A stretch of 12,632 nt of DNA from Alphaproteobacteria bacterium (lineage in GTDB: Bacteria > Pseudomonadota > Alphaproteobacteria > UBA3830), in assembly GCA_017416635.1 (NCBI GenBank), contig JAFQBQ010000178.1, positions 1 to 12,632 on the forward strand, written 5' to 3'. Position numbers and translations under genes: made by a program. Of the stretch, positions 6,064 to 12,632 are shown piece by piece (position 1 is the first letter of the stretch; each line of letters begins with the position of its first letter). The notes beneath the pieces are model-generated. The model saw only the letters and a list, made by a program, of their open reading frames with translations, had not been told where the DNA came from and did no database searches.

Positions 6064-7146
6064 TTACCTCACAAAGAAATCACAAATACTATCAATTAAT
6101 GAAACCTCTTTAATTTTCGGGAGCGTTGGAACTTCGAAACCATCAGGAATACAAACGATAAAACCACTCTTTAATTCTCTGAAATCCTTAACTTCCTCCA
6201 AACCGAAATCCGGATCACAAACCAACCTGTAAGATTTGTATCGCAAATCTGTTAAAATCCTTTCAATATCTTCGATATTAGTCCCGCAAGCTTTCAAAGT
6301 AACTCTATTGACTCCCAAAATAACAGTCGGATGGAATTTTCTTAGAGAATTTACTGCACCCTTTAACGCTTGATACTCGCTTCCTTCAATATCCATCTTT
6401 ATGAGATCGATGCGATCAACATGATTTTGCTCTACAAACGCATCCAAAGTCATTGCTTGAACTTGCTCGACTCCCACTTTTTCAAGTCCCGGATCTGAAA
6501 AACTCGTGCCGAACGTATTCAACGCACTTCTCTCTTCAGGAGCTATTGAAAGAGTCGCTTCACCCTCCTTATCACTCAACGCCAACTTATAAACCCGAAC
6601 ATTATCAGCTTTGTTGAGATTAACATTAGCGATCAATCTGAAAAAATCTCTTTCGCACGGCTCAAACGCAAATATTTTTCCGTTCATGCCCAACTGAGTG
6701 CTTGCCAATAAAGAACAATATCCAGCATTCGCTCCGACATCAAAAAACACACCGTCTTTCGGCAACATTACATTTATTATCGCTACCAAATTCGGATCAT
6801 AAATTCCTCGAACGAACAACGCTCTGAAAACTTCATTTTTTGGATAAATAATCAATCGCAATCCGTTAATCCAATCCATTTTGACCGGCTTTTTGAATCG
6901 CAAATATGCCCACCATCTTTTCCACTCACTCAACGTCCGAGCCGTATCACAATTAATTCTGTCTTGATATTTTTCAGGAGCTATTTCCTTGTAATTTGGA
7001 GCACCCCAAACCTCTTCCTGTGATGACTCGCTGTCCATTTCAGTAGAAACTGACGGAACTTCTTCAGATTTTTGATCCGGTTCACCGAAACAAGAAACAC
7101 TTGCAACAGTACCGATCAAACACAGCACCTTTTTCACGATTGACAC
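6064..7146 (-). CDS. FkbM-family SAM-dependent methyltransferase with N-terminal export signal or anchor
   Basis: From a GTG at 7146 the product is about 360 residues. FFDVGANAGY (134-143) is the SAM-binding motif I, IFAFEP (158-163) the acidic motif II, and IDLIKMDIEGSEYQALKGA (246-264) the hallmark FkbM C-terminal motif. FkbM enzymes O-methylate sugars or polyketides. The N terminus reads SIVKKVLCLIGTVASVSCFG, then EPDQKSEE: two lysines, a hydrophobic core and a polar break, like a signal peptide or single anchor, followed by an acidic Ser/Glu-rich linker (about 22-46). This would place the catalytic domain outside the cytoplasm, odd for a SAM enzyme. A glutamate often seen after the last core strand appears replaced by glycine (ILGVNR, 276-281). 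The frame is open to an ATG at 7260, but the promoter at 7176-7203 and GGAG 7 bases before 7146 favour the shorter form; GTG at 7137 is an alternative. Confidence 0.85.
   Translation of the reverse strand: MSIVKKVLCLIGTVASVSCFGEPDQKSEEVPSVSTEMDSESSQEEVWGAPNYKEIAPEKYQDRINCDTARTLSEWKRWWAYLRFKKPVKMDWINGLRLIIYPKNEVFRALFVRGIYDPNLVAIINVMLPKDGVFFDVGANAGYCSLLASTQLGMNGKIFAFEPCERDFFRLIANVNLNKADNVRVYKLALSDKEGEATLSIAPEERSALNTFGTSFSDPGLEKVGVEQVQAMTLDAFVEQNHVDRIDLIKMDIEGSEYQALKGAVNSLRKFHPTVILGVNRVTLKACGTNIEDIERILTDLRYKSYRLVCDPDFGLEEVKDFRELKSGFIVCIPDGFEVPTLPKIKEVSLIDSICDFFVR
6067..6070 (-). promoter_or_regulatory. Ribosome binding site deciding the acyltransferase TTG start
   Basis: GAGG, formed by the last two sense codons of the FkbM gene (GTG AGG), lies 6 bases before the TTG at 6060. 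This placement implies that ribosomes finishing the FkbM gene re-start on the acyltransferase. Confidence 0.65.
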
Positions 7147-7153
7147 TTCACCA

Positions 7154-7157
7154 CTCC
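7154..7157 (-). promoter_or_regulatory. Ribosome binding site for the FkbM GTG start
   Basis: GGAG 7 bases before the GTG at 7146 is the best ribosome site near the N terminus. The ATG at 7185 has AGGA only one base away, and the ATG at 7260 lies upstream of the predicted promoter. Confidence 0.5.
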
Positions 7158-7175
7158 ATTTACTTACTTTGAGAG

Positions 7176-7203
7176 ATATTATCATGTCCTGAATATTTTT
7201 CAA
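7176..7203 (-). promoter_or_regulatory. Promoter of the FkbM-acyltransferase-waaA operon
   Basis: Reading leftwards, TTGAAA (7203-7198) and TAATAT (7181-7176) are 16 bases apart, with TG one base before the -10. Transcription from about 7169 would leave a leader of some 23 bases before the GTG at 7146. An alternative -10 reading (GATAAT) overlaps it. Confidence 0.45.
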
Positions 7204-7219
7204 AACAGTTATGTTTTTT

Positions 7220-7250
7220 TTGGCGAAAATTTTACAGGATATGATATAAT
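7220..7250 (+). promoter_or_regulatory. Extended -10 promoter of the BI-1 family gene
   Basis: TGATATAAT (7242-7250) is a perfect extended -10 element. The best -35 is a weak TTGGCG (7220-7225) at 19 bases. The predicted start of transcription is near 7257, followed by AAGGA (7265-7269) 9 bases before the ATG at 7279. Confidence 0.6.
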
Positions 7251-7278
7251 GAATAAGCATTAGTAAGGATTATCGATT

Positions 7279-7986
7279 ATGAAGAACAATGTATCGCCAT
7301 ATTACAAAGAGGCCGTGAGTGCTGTTAATGCTGGTCTGCGTAGCTATATGTTAGATGTTTTTTCAAATATGGGCATAGGATTGGTGATAACTGCAATAGT
7401 CGCCTATTTCACCTGCACATCTCAAACATTAATGTATGCGTTGTATGCGACGGGACTAAAATGGCTGGTTTTATTCCTTCCTCTCGGAATTGTGTTATTT
7501 TTATCTGCTAGAATTTCCAAAATGTCGGCTTCTCAAGCAACGGCTTGGTTTTATTTTTATGCGCTTACTATAGGATTTTCTCTTGCTCCGATATGTTTAA
7601 TTTATACGGGAGAGAGCATAGCTTCTGCTTTCTTCATTTCTGCGGCAATGTTTTTATCAATGGTTATTTACGGTTATTCCACAGATAAAGATCTAACAGG
7701 ATTTGGCGCATTTTTAGTGATGGCTTTGTTAGGGATAATTGTTGCGAGCATCGTCAATCTGTTTATTCATAGTTCTGCGACTGGTTTTGTAATCTCGATT
7801 TGCGGAGTTTTAATATTTACGGGGCTGACAGCTTTCGACGCACAGCGCATAAAGAGCTATTATTTCGAAGAAGATGGCAAAGATCTCTCGAAGAAAAAAG
7901 CTGTTTTTGGTGCTTTACAATTGTATCTTGATTTTATAAACTTGTTCCTGTACGTGCTCAGATTGTTTGGTGGACGTAGAGATTAA
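7279..7986 (+). CDS. BI-1/YccA (TMBIM) family inner-membrane protein
   Basis: The product is 235 residues, the usual size for the family, with about seven membrane segments (near 29-46, 50-76, 89-109, 113-131, 142-163, 167-184 and 213-230). Family signatures are seen in order: YGYSTDKDLTGFGAFL (131-146), FTGLTAFDAQRIK (180-192) and LYLDFINLFLYVLRLFG (215-231), with D187 and D218 matching the paired acidic residues that control the pH-gated calcium leak in the Bacillus homologue YetJ. Members are related to E. coli YbhL and YccA; YccA interacts with the protease FtsH. Which role applies here cannot be told. The start has AAGGA 9 bases upstream and an extended -10 promoter. It is transcribed alone, divergent from the FkbM operon, and closed by a terminator. 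Confidence 0.93.
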   Translation: MKNNVSPYYKEAVSAVNAGLRSYMLDVFSNMGIGLVITAIVAYFTCTSQTLMYALYATGLKWLVLFLPLGIVLFLSARISKMSASQATAWFYFYALTIGFSLAPICLIYTGESIASAFFISAAMFLSMVIYGYSTDKDLTGFGAFLVMALLGIIVASIVNLFIHSSATGFVISICGVLIFTGLTAFDAQRIKSYYFEEDGKDLSKKKAVFGALQLYLDFINLFLYVLRLFGGRRD

Positions 7987-8021
7987 GTTTTATATTCATT
8001 TCTCCTTATTATAAATTGTTT

Positions 8022-8051
8022 ACGGTCGGATGAAAGTTCGACCGTTTTTTT
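8022..8051 (+). terminator. Intrinsic terminator of the BI-1 family gene
   Basis: ACGGTCGGA (8022-8030) pairs with TTCGACCGT (8037-8045), with one G-T wobble and a 6-base loop, and runs into seven T (8045-8051). Confidence 0.9.
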
Positions 8052-8152
8052 GATAGGTCTAATCATAACCGCTAGAGAAAGCATGATGTTATTCAATCAA
8101 TGTTCTTTCATTCCTCGTAGCGACATAATACACGTTGCGCAAAAAAACTCGT

Positions 8153-8177
8153 TATTAAATTTATATAGAATTTAATA
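8153..8177. repeat. AT-only inverted repeat upstream of the AsmA-like gene
   Basis: TATTAAATT (8153-8161) and AATTTAATA (8169-8177) form a perfect 9-base inverted repeat with a 7-base spacer, about 75-95 bases before the AsmA-like start. It could be an operator for a dimeric regulator, but such repeats also arise by chance in AT-rich DNA. The nearest promoter reading is poor: TATAAA at 8201-8206 with TTTATT (8178-8183) 17 bases before it. Confidence 0.3.
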
Positions 8178-8249
8178 TTTATTTTATTACGTTAACCTTT
8201 TATAAAACCTTTGTGGTTCATAATGCCTCAAAATTTGTAGGATTGTGTT

Positions 8250-11200
8250 ATGAGTTTTTTTGGTAGTGCTGTAAAGCTGATAAGGAATAAAGCTTCTTCG
8301 GAAGAGGCTAATCAAGTTGTAACTGATGCTAATCTTGAACTGGATTTTTCCAAAAATTATGTTAAAGACCCTTTTTCAGTCATGATAATTCAGCCTTTAT
8401 CAGGGTATTTGATAAAATTCATGAGATTGCTGTCATTTATAGTAACAGGCGGAGCTATAGGTCTTTTGTTGTCTGTGATTGCTGTATTGATATTCATGCA
8501 GTTCGTTTCTGTAGAAAACAAATTTGTGTCTATGCTTTGCGAAAGTCAAATGAGTCAGTGGTTTCCTAACTCTGATTTCTCAATAAAGAAGGCGAAAGTC
8601 ACTTGGAACAGTGAAATTCGAGCGCCGGAAATTGATCTTAATACTTTCAAACTGGATGATATCGCAATTCCTGCACTTACTTTACAGCTGGATTTAGGCC
8701 GTTCTCTTAAAGAACACAAAGTTGTGTGGGATACTGTATCTATAAACAATCCTAAAATTAATATAAAATTGGATGATAATCTAAAAAATGCGTATATCGA
8801 TCCAAATTTTAGAAAAGAAAATGCGAAAAAAGCAACTTCTGAATCTATTTCGATTCTGAGCGGACTCGAGAAAGTTATGAATAATTTTAAGAGTGTGAAA
8901 ATTCAAAACGCAGATGTGTCTATTGAAGAAAACGGAGTTGTTTGGAATCTTAACAACGCTTATTTCCATCATGTTGTCGGAGATAAATTGCCGAACGCGG
9001 TCTTATTTAAAATGAAGCTACCGGGGCAGAATTATTTCTCAGACTTTAATGTAATGAGAGTTTCCGTTGCTGACACGGATAAGTATGTCGTTAGTGTAGA
9101 CGCGTGCAACCCGAAGGGATTGAAAGATTTCCTTACGAAAAGAAATACTCCGATAAATAATCCTATTATAAGTTCTGTGTTGGATAATAACTTACCGATT
9201 TCCGGAACGATTCATTTCGATATGAAAGACAAAAAAGTCGTATCTGGCGATTTTGATTTGGTCGGAGGTAAAGGATCTATTCGCATTCCAGCCAGAGATA
9301 TAATGTCTCCAAATTTAGGTAAAGCCGTCGACCAAGCAAGTGTTGTCGGAACGTTTACGGAAAATGGTATCGATATCAGCTCACTGTCGGTTAATTATAA
9401 GAATTCCGGTATTCAATTGAGTGGAATCAGCATTCCGATGACGGAATATCATTTAATGGATATCGCTAACATCGATGGAACTTTGGCATTATCTAATGTC
9501 GGAGTAGATGAAATGTCGACGCTCTTACCAGACAATTTCAGCAAGTCGATTCTTCCGACATTCAAACATTATATGCCGGGATTCAAGCTGGATTTGTTTA
9601 AAGTCGATATGAACGGAAGCATTGCGTTCGGAAAGAGAAATATTGAAGAGCCATTAACTTTCGGAAATGGTAATTTCAAAATCAGCAACGCGAAAATTCC
9701 GTTGGGAAAGAGTGTGGTTCGTGATATAGATGCTGTTGGTGTCATCAACAAAGATGGATTTGATATTAAATTATCGAAAGCTAAGTTGAATAGCACTTTG
9801 GTAAACAGCGGAACGTTTTTTGTTTCTTCAATCGATGATTCTTGGATTGGTTCAATCAATGCGGCTGTTTCAATCAAAGATATCAAGCAATATATGAAAG
9901 AAGTTTCGCACAAACTGGCGTCATTACCGATCGATCAGCTGAACATTGCTGATGCTGCGGACGTTAATATGAAACTTGTAAAGGTCAAAGGAGACAATTT
10001 ACGAAATAAAGAGCTGCCTTTCAGAATAGTTGAAGGTTCGGGCGTATTAAAGTCCAAAGATAATACAAAAGATCTTAAATTTTCTTGGAATGATAAAGAG
10101 TTGGTCCTAGCTGGAAACGTTAACGAAGGAAAAAATGATATCGCGCTATCCTTAGAAGAAAGCTTAAACCAGAAAACTGGAGTGGCTGAATTTAAATTCA
10201 GATCAGATTCGAATTTCTTGAAAACCTGGCTTCCAGACGTCGCGAACATATTCTCAGAAGACTATTTGCTGACCTTGAAAACCGGTTGGGAGGGAGACGT
10301 TACTCAATATCAGATAGAAGCTGACTTGAAAAATGCTACATTAAACTTGCCAATCATCGGGGACGCAAAATTGAAGAGTTCAGATGGATATTTGAAAGCA
10401 AACGTTCTCTGCAAAGACGGATTCGTCGACATTAATGATTTAGACATCAAAGCTGGTGCAAACAGAATAAAGGGGAACGTCGTATTAGGTAAAGATAAGT
10501 CCATATACAAGTGTACATTCACTGAATTTGACTGCAATAGCAATTCAGCAAAGATTAATTTGTTTAAGAATAATGACGGAAAGCTGTCGTTTTCGATAAT
10601 CGGAAGTCGCTTCAACGCGGATATTATCAAAAATATGATTATGCCTTTATCCGACAAGACAACCGTTTCAGTTTACGTTAACTTGGACGAAATGATGATA
10701 TCGGAAGCTCGCACAATGAAAAATGTAAAGGGAAGTTTCGATATCAAAAATAATAAAATTGTAAATGGTGCGTGTTTCGGAGTGTTCGGAAAAGATACTA
10801 CGCTAGCTTTGAACGCTCAACCAAATCCAAATCAGCCGGATGAAAGTTTGATATCAGTATCCGCATCGAATGCTGAGGAGTTCTTGAAGTACTTTAATAT
10901 CACAAACACTATTAAAGGCGGAAATATAAAAATCGTCATGAAAAATAGTGTTATGCCGGGAAGTGCGATTTCAGGAGCATATGAAATTACCGACTTCATC
11001 GCGAAAAACGAGCAACTTTCCAGATTGATTTCGTTCTCGTCATTGACTACGTTACCGGGAGCGGAAGAATATACGGTAGGATTTAACGCTTGCTCAGGAA
11101 GTTTTGTGTACAATGGAGATACTGTAACCATCGGAAATGGACGAGCGATGGGACCGACTGTGGGAATTTCATATTCTGGAAAGTATGACAGAATTAATGA

Positions 11201-11558
11201 TGAGTTGGAGCTATCCGGAGTATCTTTACTGACATCATCGGTTCTCAATTCAAGAGGCTTGCGTGGAGCATATGGAGCACCGTATCTGTTAAAAGGTCCG
11301 TTTGAGCGAGCAACGTTATCGATTAAGCCTGTTCAATTTATGACGAATGAATCCATTCAAGAAATTTTTGGAGACTTAATGCCGATAGTAGTTGATGCAG
11401 ATAGTTACAATAGCTATAGAAACATCGCTCCAGTTAAGAGCAGTATGAGCGATCCGTTTTCAAAAAATGCCTTCGACCAAGTAGTCGAGCAAAAGGTCGT
11501 TACTGAACAACAACCAAAGACTGAACGGAAGTTCGGCGTCAGAATCAACAGAAGATAA
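8250..11558 (+). CDS. AsmA-like DUF3971 (YhdP/TamB-type) envelope protein, 1102 residues
   Basis: A single membrane helix (about 58-86) follows a 57-residue N-terminal part predicted to be cytoplasmic; the rest is a long beta-rich periplasmic region with alternating short strands and many Asn, Asp, Gly and Ser turns. The C-terminal section, with SGAYEITDFIAKNEQLSRL, then a GGNIKIVMKN-type strand before it and RGAYGAPYLLKGPFERATLS near the end, resembles the AsmA/DUF3971 C-terminal domain. AsmA-family proteins such as YhdP, TamB and YdbH form hydrophobic grooves that bridge the periplasm and carry phospholipids to the outer membrane. The charged C-terminal tail (about 1060-1102) is rich in Gln, Lys and Arg. 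The ATG has AGGA 7 bases upstream, supporting the long N terminus over later Met codons (45, 58). It stands alone between two terminators. The family is clear from architecture; the exact subfamily is less certain. Confidence 0.85.
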   Translation: MSFFGSAVKLIRNKASSEEANQVVTDANLELDFSKNYVKDPFSVMIIQPLSGYLIKFMRLLSFIVTGGAIGLLLSVIAVLIFMQFVSVENKFVSMLCESQMSQWFPNSDFSIKKAKVTWNSEIRAPEIDLNTFKLDDIAIPALTLQLDLGRSLKEHKVVWDTVSINNPKINIKLDDNLKNAYIDPNFRKENAKKATSESISILSGLEKVMNNFKSVKIQNADVSIEENGVVWNLNNAYFHHVVGDKLPNAVLFKMKLPGQNYFSDFNVMRVSVADTDKYVVSVDACNPKGLKDFLTKRNTPINNPIISSVLDNNLPISGTIHFDMKDKKVVSGDFDLVGGKGSIRIPARDIMSPNLGKAVDQASVVGTFTENGIDISSLSVNYKNSGIQLSGISIPMTEYHLMDIANIDGTLALSNVGVDEMSTLLPDNFSKSILPTFKHYMPGFKLDLFKVDMNGSIAFGKRNIEEPLTFGNGNFKISNAKIPLGKSVVRDIDAVGVINKDGFDIKLSKAKLNSTLVNSGTFFVSSIDDSWIGSINAAVSIKDIKQYMKEVSHKLASLPIDQLNIADAADVNMKLVKVKGDNLRNKELPFRIVEGSGVLKSKDNTKDLKFSWNDKELVLAGNVNEGKNDIALSLEESLNQKTGVAEFKFRSDSNFLKTWLPDVANIFSEDYLLTLKTGWEGDVTQYQIEADLKNATLNLPIIGDAKLKSSDGYLKANVLCKDGFVDINDLDIKAGANRIKGNVVLGKDKSIYKCTFTEFDCNSNSAKINLFKNNDGKLSFSIIGSRFNADIIKNMIMPLSDKTTVSVYVNLDEMMISEARTMKNVKGSFDIKNNKIVNGACFGVFGKDTTLALNAQPNPNQPDESLISVSASNAEEFLKYFNITNTIKGGNIKIVMKNSVMPGSAISGAYEITDFIAKNEQLSRLISFSSLTTLPGAEEYTVGFNACSGSFVYNGDTVTIGNGRAMGPTVGISYSGKYDRINDELELSGVSLLTSSVLNSRGLRGAYGAPYLLKGPFERATLSIKPVQFMTNESIQEIFGDLMPIVVDADSYNSYRNIAPVKSSMSDPFSKNAFDQVVEQKVVTEQQPKTERKFGVRINRR

Positions 11559-11564
11559 GAAAAT

Positions 11565-11605
11565 GTCGAAGATTTTAGTTTCTCTTTCTGAAATCTTCGA
11601 CTTTT
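11565..11605 (+). terminator. Intrinsic terminator of the AsmA-like gene
   Basis: A perfect 11-base stem (GTCGAAGATTT 11565-11575, AAATCTTCGAC 11591-11601) with a 15-base loop is followed by four T. It begins 6 bases after the stop codon. Confidence 0.8.
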
Positions 11606-11646
11606 AATTATATAATTTGAACAAATTCAGCTTACATAAGGAGATC

Positions 11647-11672
11647 AAAAAAGAGGCCGAAGCCTCTTTTTT
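11647..11672 (-). terminator. Terminator of the repeat-protein gene, possibly bidirectional
   Basis: AAAAAAGAGGC (11647-11657) and GCCTCTTTTTT (11662-11672) form an 11-base stem with T runs in both directions. Read on the minus strand, the loop is UUCG closed by C-G, the extra-stable cUUCGg tetraloop, which argues that it mainly serves the minus-strand gene ending at 11695. It can also back up the terminator of the AsmA-like gene. Confidence 0.85.
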
Positions 11673-11694
11673 CAGTAATAAATAACTCTCAGAA

Positions 11695-12627
11695 TTAATT
11701 TTGTCCCTGGCGAGCGGCATCTCTGATTTGGTTCAACACAGGGTCATTCTGCTGATCAGCTGGCAATGCCATGTAATTTAAGATTTTCTGGTGAGCGACA
11801 TCTCTGACAGCGTTATAAGCTGGATCATTCTGCTGATCAGTTGGCAACGCCATGTAATCCTCGATGTACCCGCAAAAGCCATATCTTGCATTCATTTCTG
11901 CATCCCGACGAGCTAGATCTACTTCCTGATCTAACTGCTCCTGAGTAAACATTCCCTGGCGAGCCTGCATTATTGCCTGATTTACCGCATCATCAACAGC
12001 AGCCTGATCGAACATTCCCTGACGAGCTCGATCTACTTCCTGAGCTACTGCATCATCTACCTGCTGCTGAGTATACAGTCCCTGGTGCGCCTGATCTACT
12101 GGTTGTCCAGGAAGATTTGCTTCCTCACTATCTTTTTCTATTTGGATAAACTCATCTCTAAGATCCGAAACAAACTTCGGTTCGTTAGGTTTTTTAGCTC
12201 TTTTGGCAGCCATCACAGCTGCATTCATTGATTTCTCCATAAAAGGATTCAACGCATTAAAATCAATGGAAAAGGAACCATCCTGATTTTTCTTAACAGC
12301 ATTAGCTGGAACTGTGACTTTTCCCGTCGAATTTGATTCATCCATACTTTGACGAAACCTTGCAAAATTATTGCCACCTATAGCATTCCCTTCCCGATCT
12401 GTATTCACCGCGATATACTCAGCTGCCGCACGTGTGACTTCTGGATGTTCCCATATAAGCTGCTGAAAGTTTTCTACGGAGGGTTGCCTATTCTCGTTCA
12501 GCATCATCCGACGAGCCGCCTTAGCGGCACCAGGAACCCCAGAATCACTTACCTGCCCCCGTAAATTCAACGTTCCTTCTGCCTCATAACAAGCAAACCC
12601 CAACATACTACTTAAAACTGAAGCCAT
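11695..12627 (-). CDS. Repeat-containing, probably exported protein of unknown function (start may lie beyond the window)
   Basis: I recognise no family. The visible 310 residues open with MASVLSSMLGFACYEAEG, which looks like the core and cleavage region of a signal peptide but lacks the usual N-terminal Lys or Arg. The frame is open to the window edge (a GTT codon precedes the ATG), so a few more residues probably lie outside. After a mixed region (20-175, with Met/Ala/Lys-rich helix 129-148), residues 181-243 hold three 21-residue repeats built on RQGMF-x-Q-x-x-V/L-D-x-x-V. Residues 258-310 hold two 27-residue repeats starting YMALP and sharing DQQNDP. Both repeat types look helical, acidic and Gln-rich, so a coiled or helical-bundle surface is plausible. 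It ends TAA and has its own terminator. No promoter can be seen because the window ends 5 bases upstream. Confidence 0.7.
   Translation of the reverse strand: MASVLSSMLGFACYEAEGTLNLRGQVSDSGVPGAAKAARRMMLNENRQPSVENFQQLIWEHPEVTRAAAEYIAVNTDREGNAIGGNNFARFRQSMDESNSTGKVTVPANAVKKNQDGSFSIDFNALNPFMEKSMNAAVMAAKRAKKPNEPKFVSDLRDEFIQIEKDSEEANLPGQPVDQAHQGLYTQQQVDDAVAQEVDRARQGMFDQAAVDDAVNQAIMQARQGMFTQEQLDQEVDLARRDAEMNARYGFCGYIEDYMALPTDQQNDPAYNAVRDVAHQKILNYMALPADQQNDPVLNQIRDAARQGQN
11698..11856 (-). repeat. Two 81-base direct repeats in the repeat-protein gene
   Basis: Units at 11856-11776 and 11775-11698 (the last shortened by one codon) encode the YMALP...DQQNDP repeats. Their DNA is closely similar, including an identical 16-base block (TCATTCTGCTGATCAG) and GCCATGTAAT at the same phase, 81 bases apart. 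This points to recent duplication and a site prone to slippage. Confidence 0.75.
11899..12087 (-). repeat. Three 63-base direct repeats in the repeat-protein gene
   Basis: Units at 12087-12025, 12024-11962 and 11961-11899 each encode a 21-residue repeat beginning HQGLY, RQGMF and RQGMF. The first two share VDDAV at the same place. On the plus strand the blocks CATTCCCTG and GAGC recur at 63-base spacing. These are more diverged than the 81-base pair. Confidence 0.7.
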
Positions 12628-12632
12628 AACAA

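Noticed and set aside
7147..7260. Extended FkbM start at the ATG at 7260.
   Set aside because: It would place the start upstream of the predicted promoter and only 18 bases from the divergent gene, and the added 38 residues hide a typical signal-like N terminus.

Overview
The window is AT-rich bacterial DNA using the standard bacterial code. It most resembles an alphaproteobacterium with a host-associated, probably intracellular lifestyle (Rickettsiales or Holosporales-like). That placement is an inference from the AT-rich base composition, a large exported ankyrin protein, an IS630-type transposase fragment, a DUF374 acyltransferase next to Kdo transferase, and a long AsmA/DUF3971 protein. 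No rRNA, tRNA or CRISPR array was seen.

Layout. (1) 1-171, minus: the N-terminal helix-turn-helix part of an IS630-family transposase cut by the window edge, with its own strong promoter. (2) 172-720: no confident gene; it holds a possible gene remnant and the promoter of the next gene. (3) 721-3513, plus: a 930-residue protein with a Sec signal peptide and about 17 ankyrin repeats, closed by a strong terminator. (4) 3606-7146, minus: a block read leftwards: FkbM-type methyltransferase with an N-terminal export signal, DUF374 (LpxJ-like) acyltransferase, WaaA Kdo transferase, then rplS (ribosomal protein L19) after a 78-base gap and ending in a terminator. (5) 7279-7986, plus: a BI-1/YccA-family membrane protein, divergent from the FkbM gene, with back-to-back promoters between them. 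(6) 8250-11558, plus: a 1102-residue AsmA/DUF3971 envelope protein. (7) 11695-12627, minus: a repeat-containing, probably exported protein of unknown function whose true start may lie beyond the window. Two terminators separate genes 6 and 7.

The core theme is the cell envelope: WaaA and the LpxJ-like enzyme act on lipid A, and the AsmA-like protein probably helps move lipids to the outer membrane. Around this core lie three proteins with apparent export signals and no clear housekeeping role: the ankyrin protein, the FkbM methyltransferase and the repeat protein. They are the best candidates for unusual host-interaction biology. The FkbM-acyltransferase-WaaA operon is tightly coupled and apparently uses no ATG start at all (GTG, TTG, TTG). 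The first two genes are in the same frame, separated by one stop codon and one sense codon.
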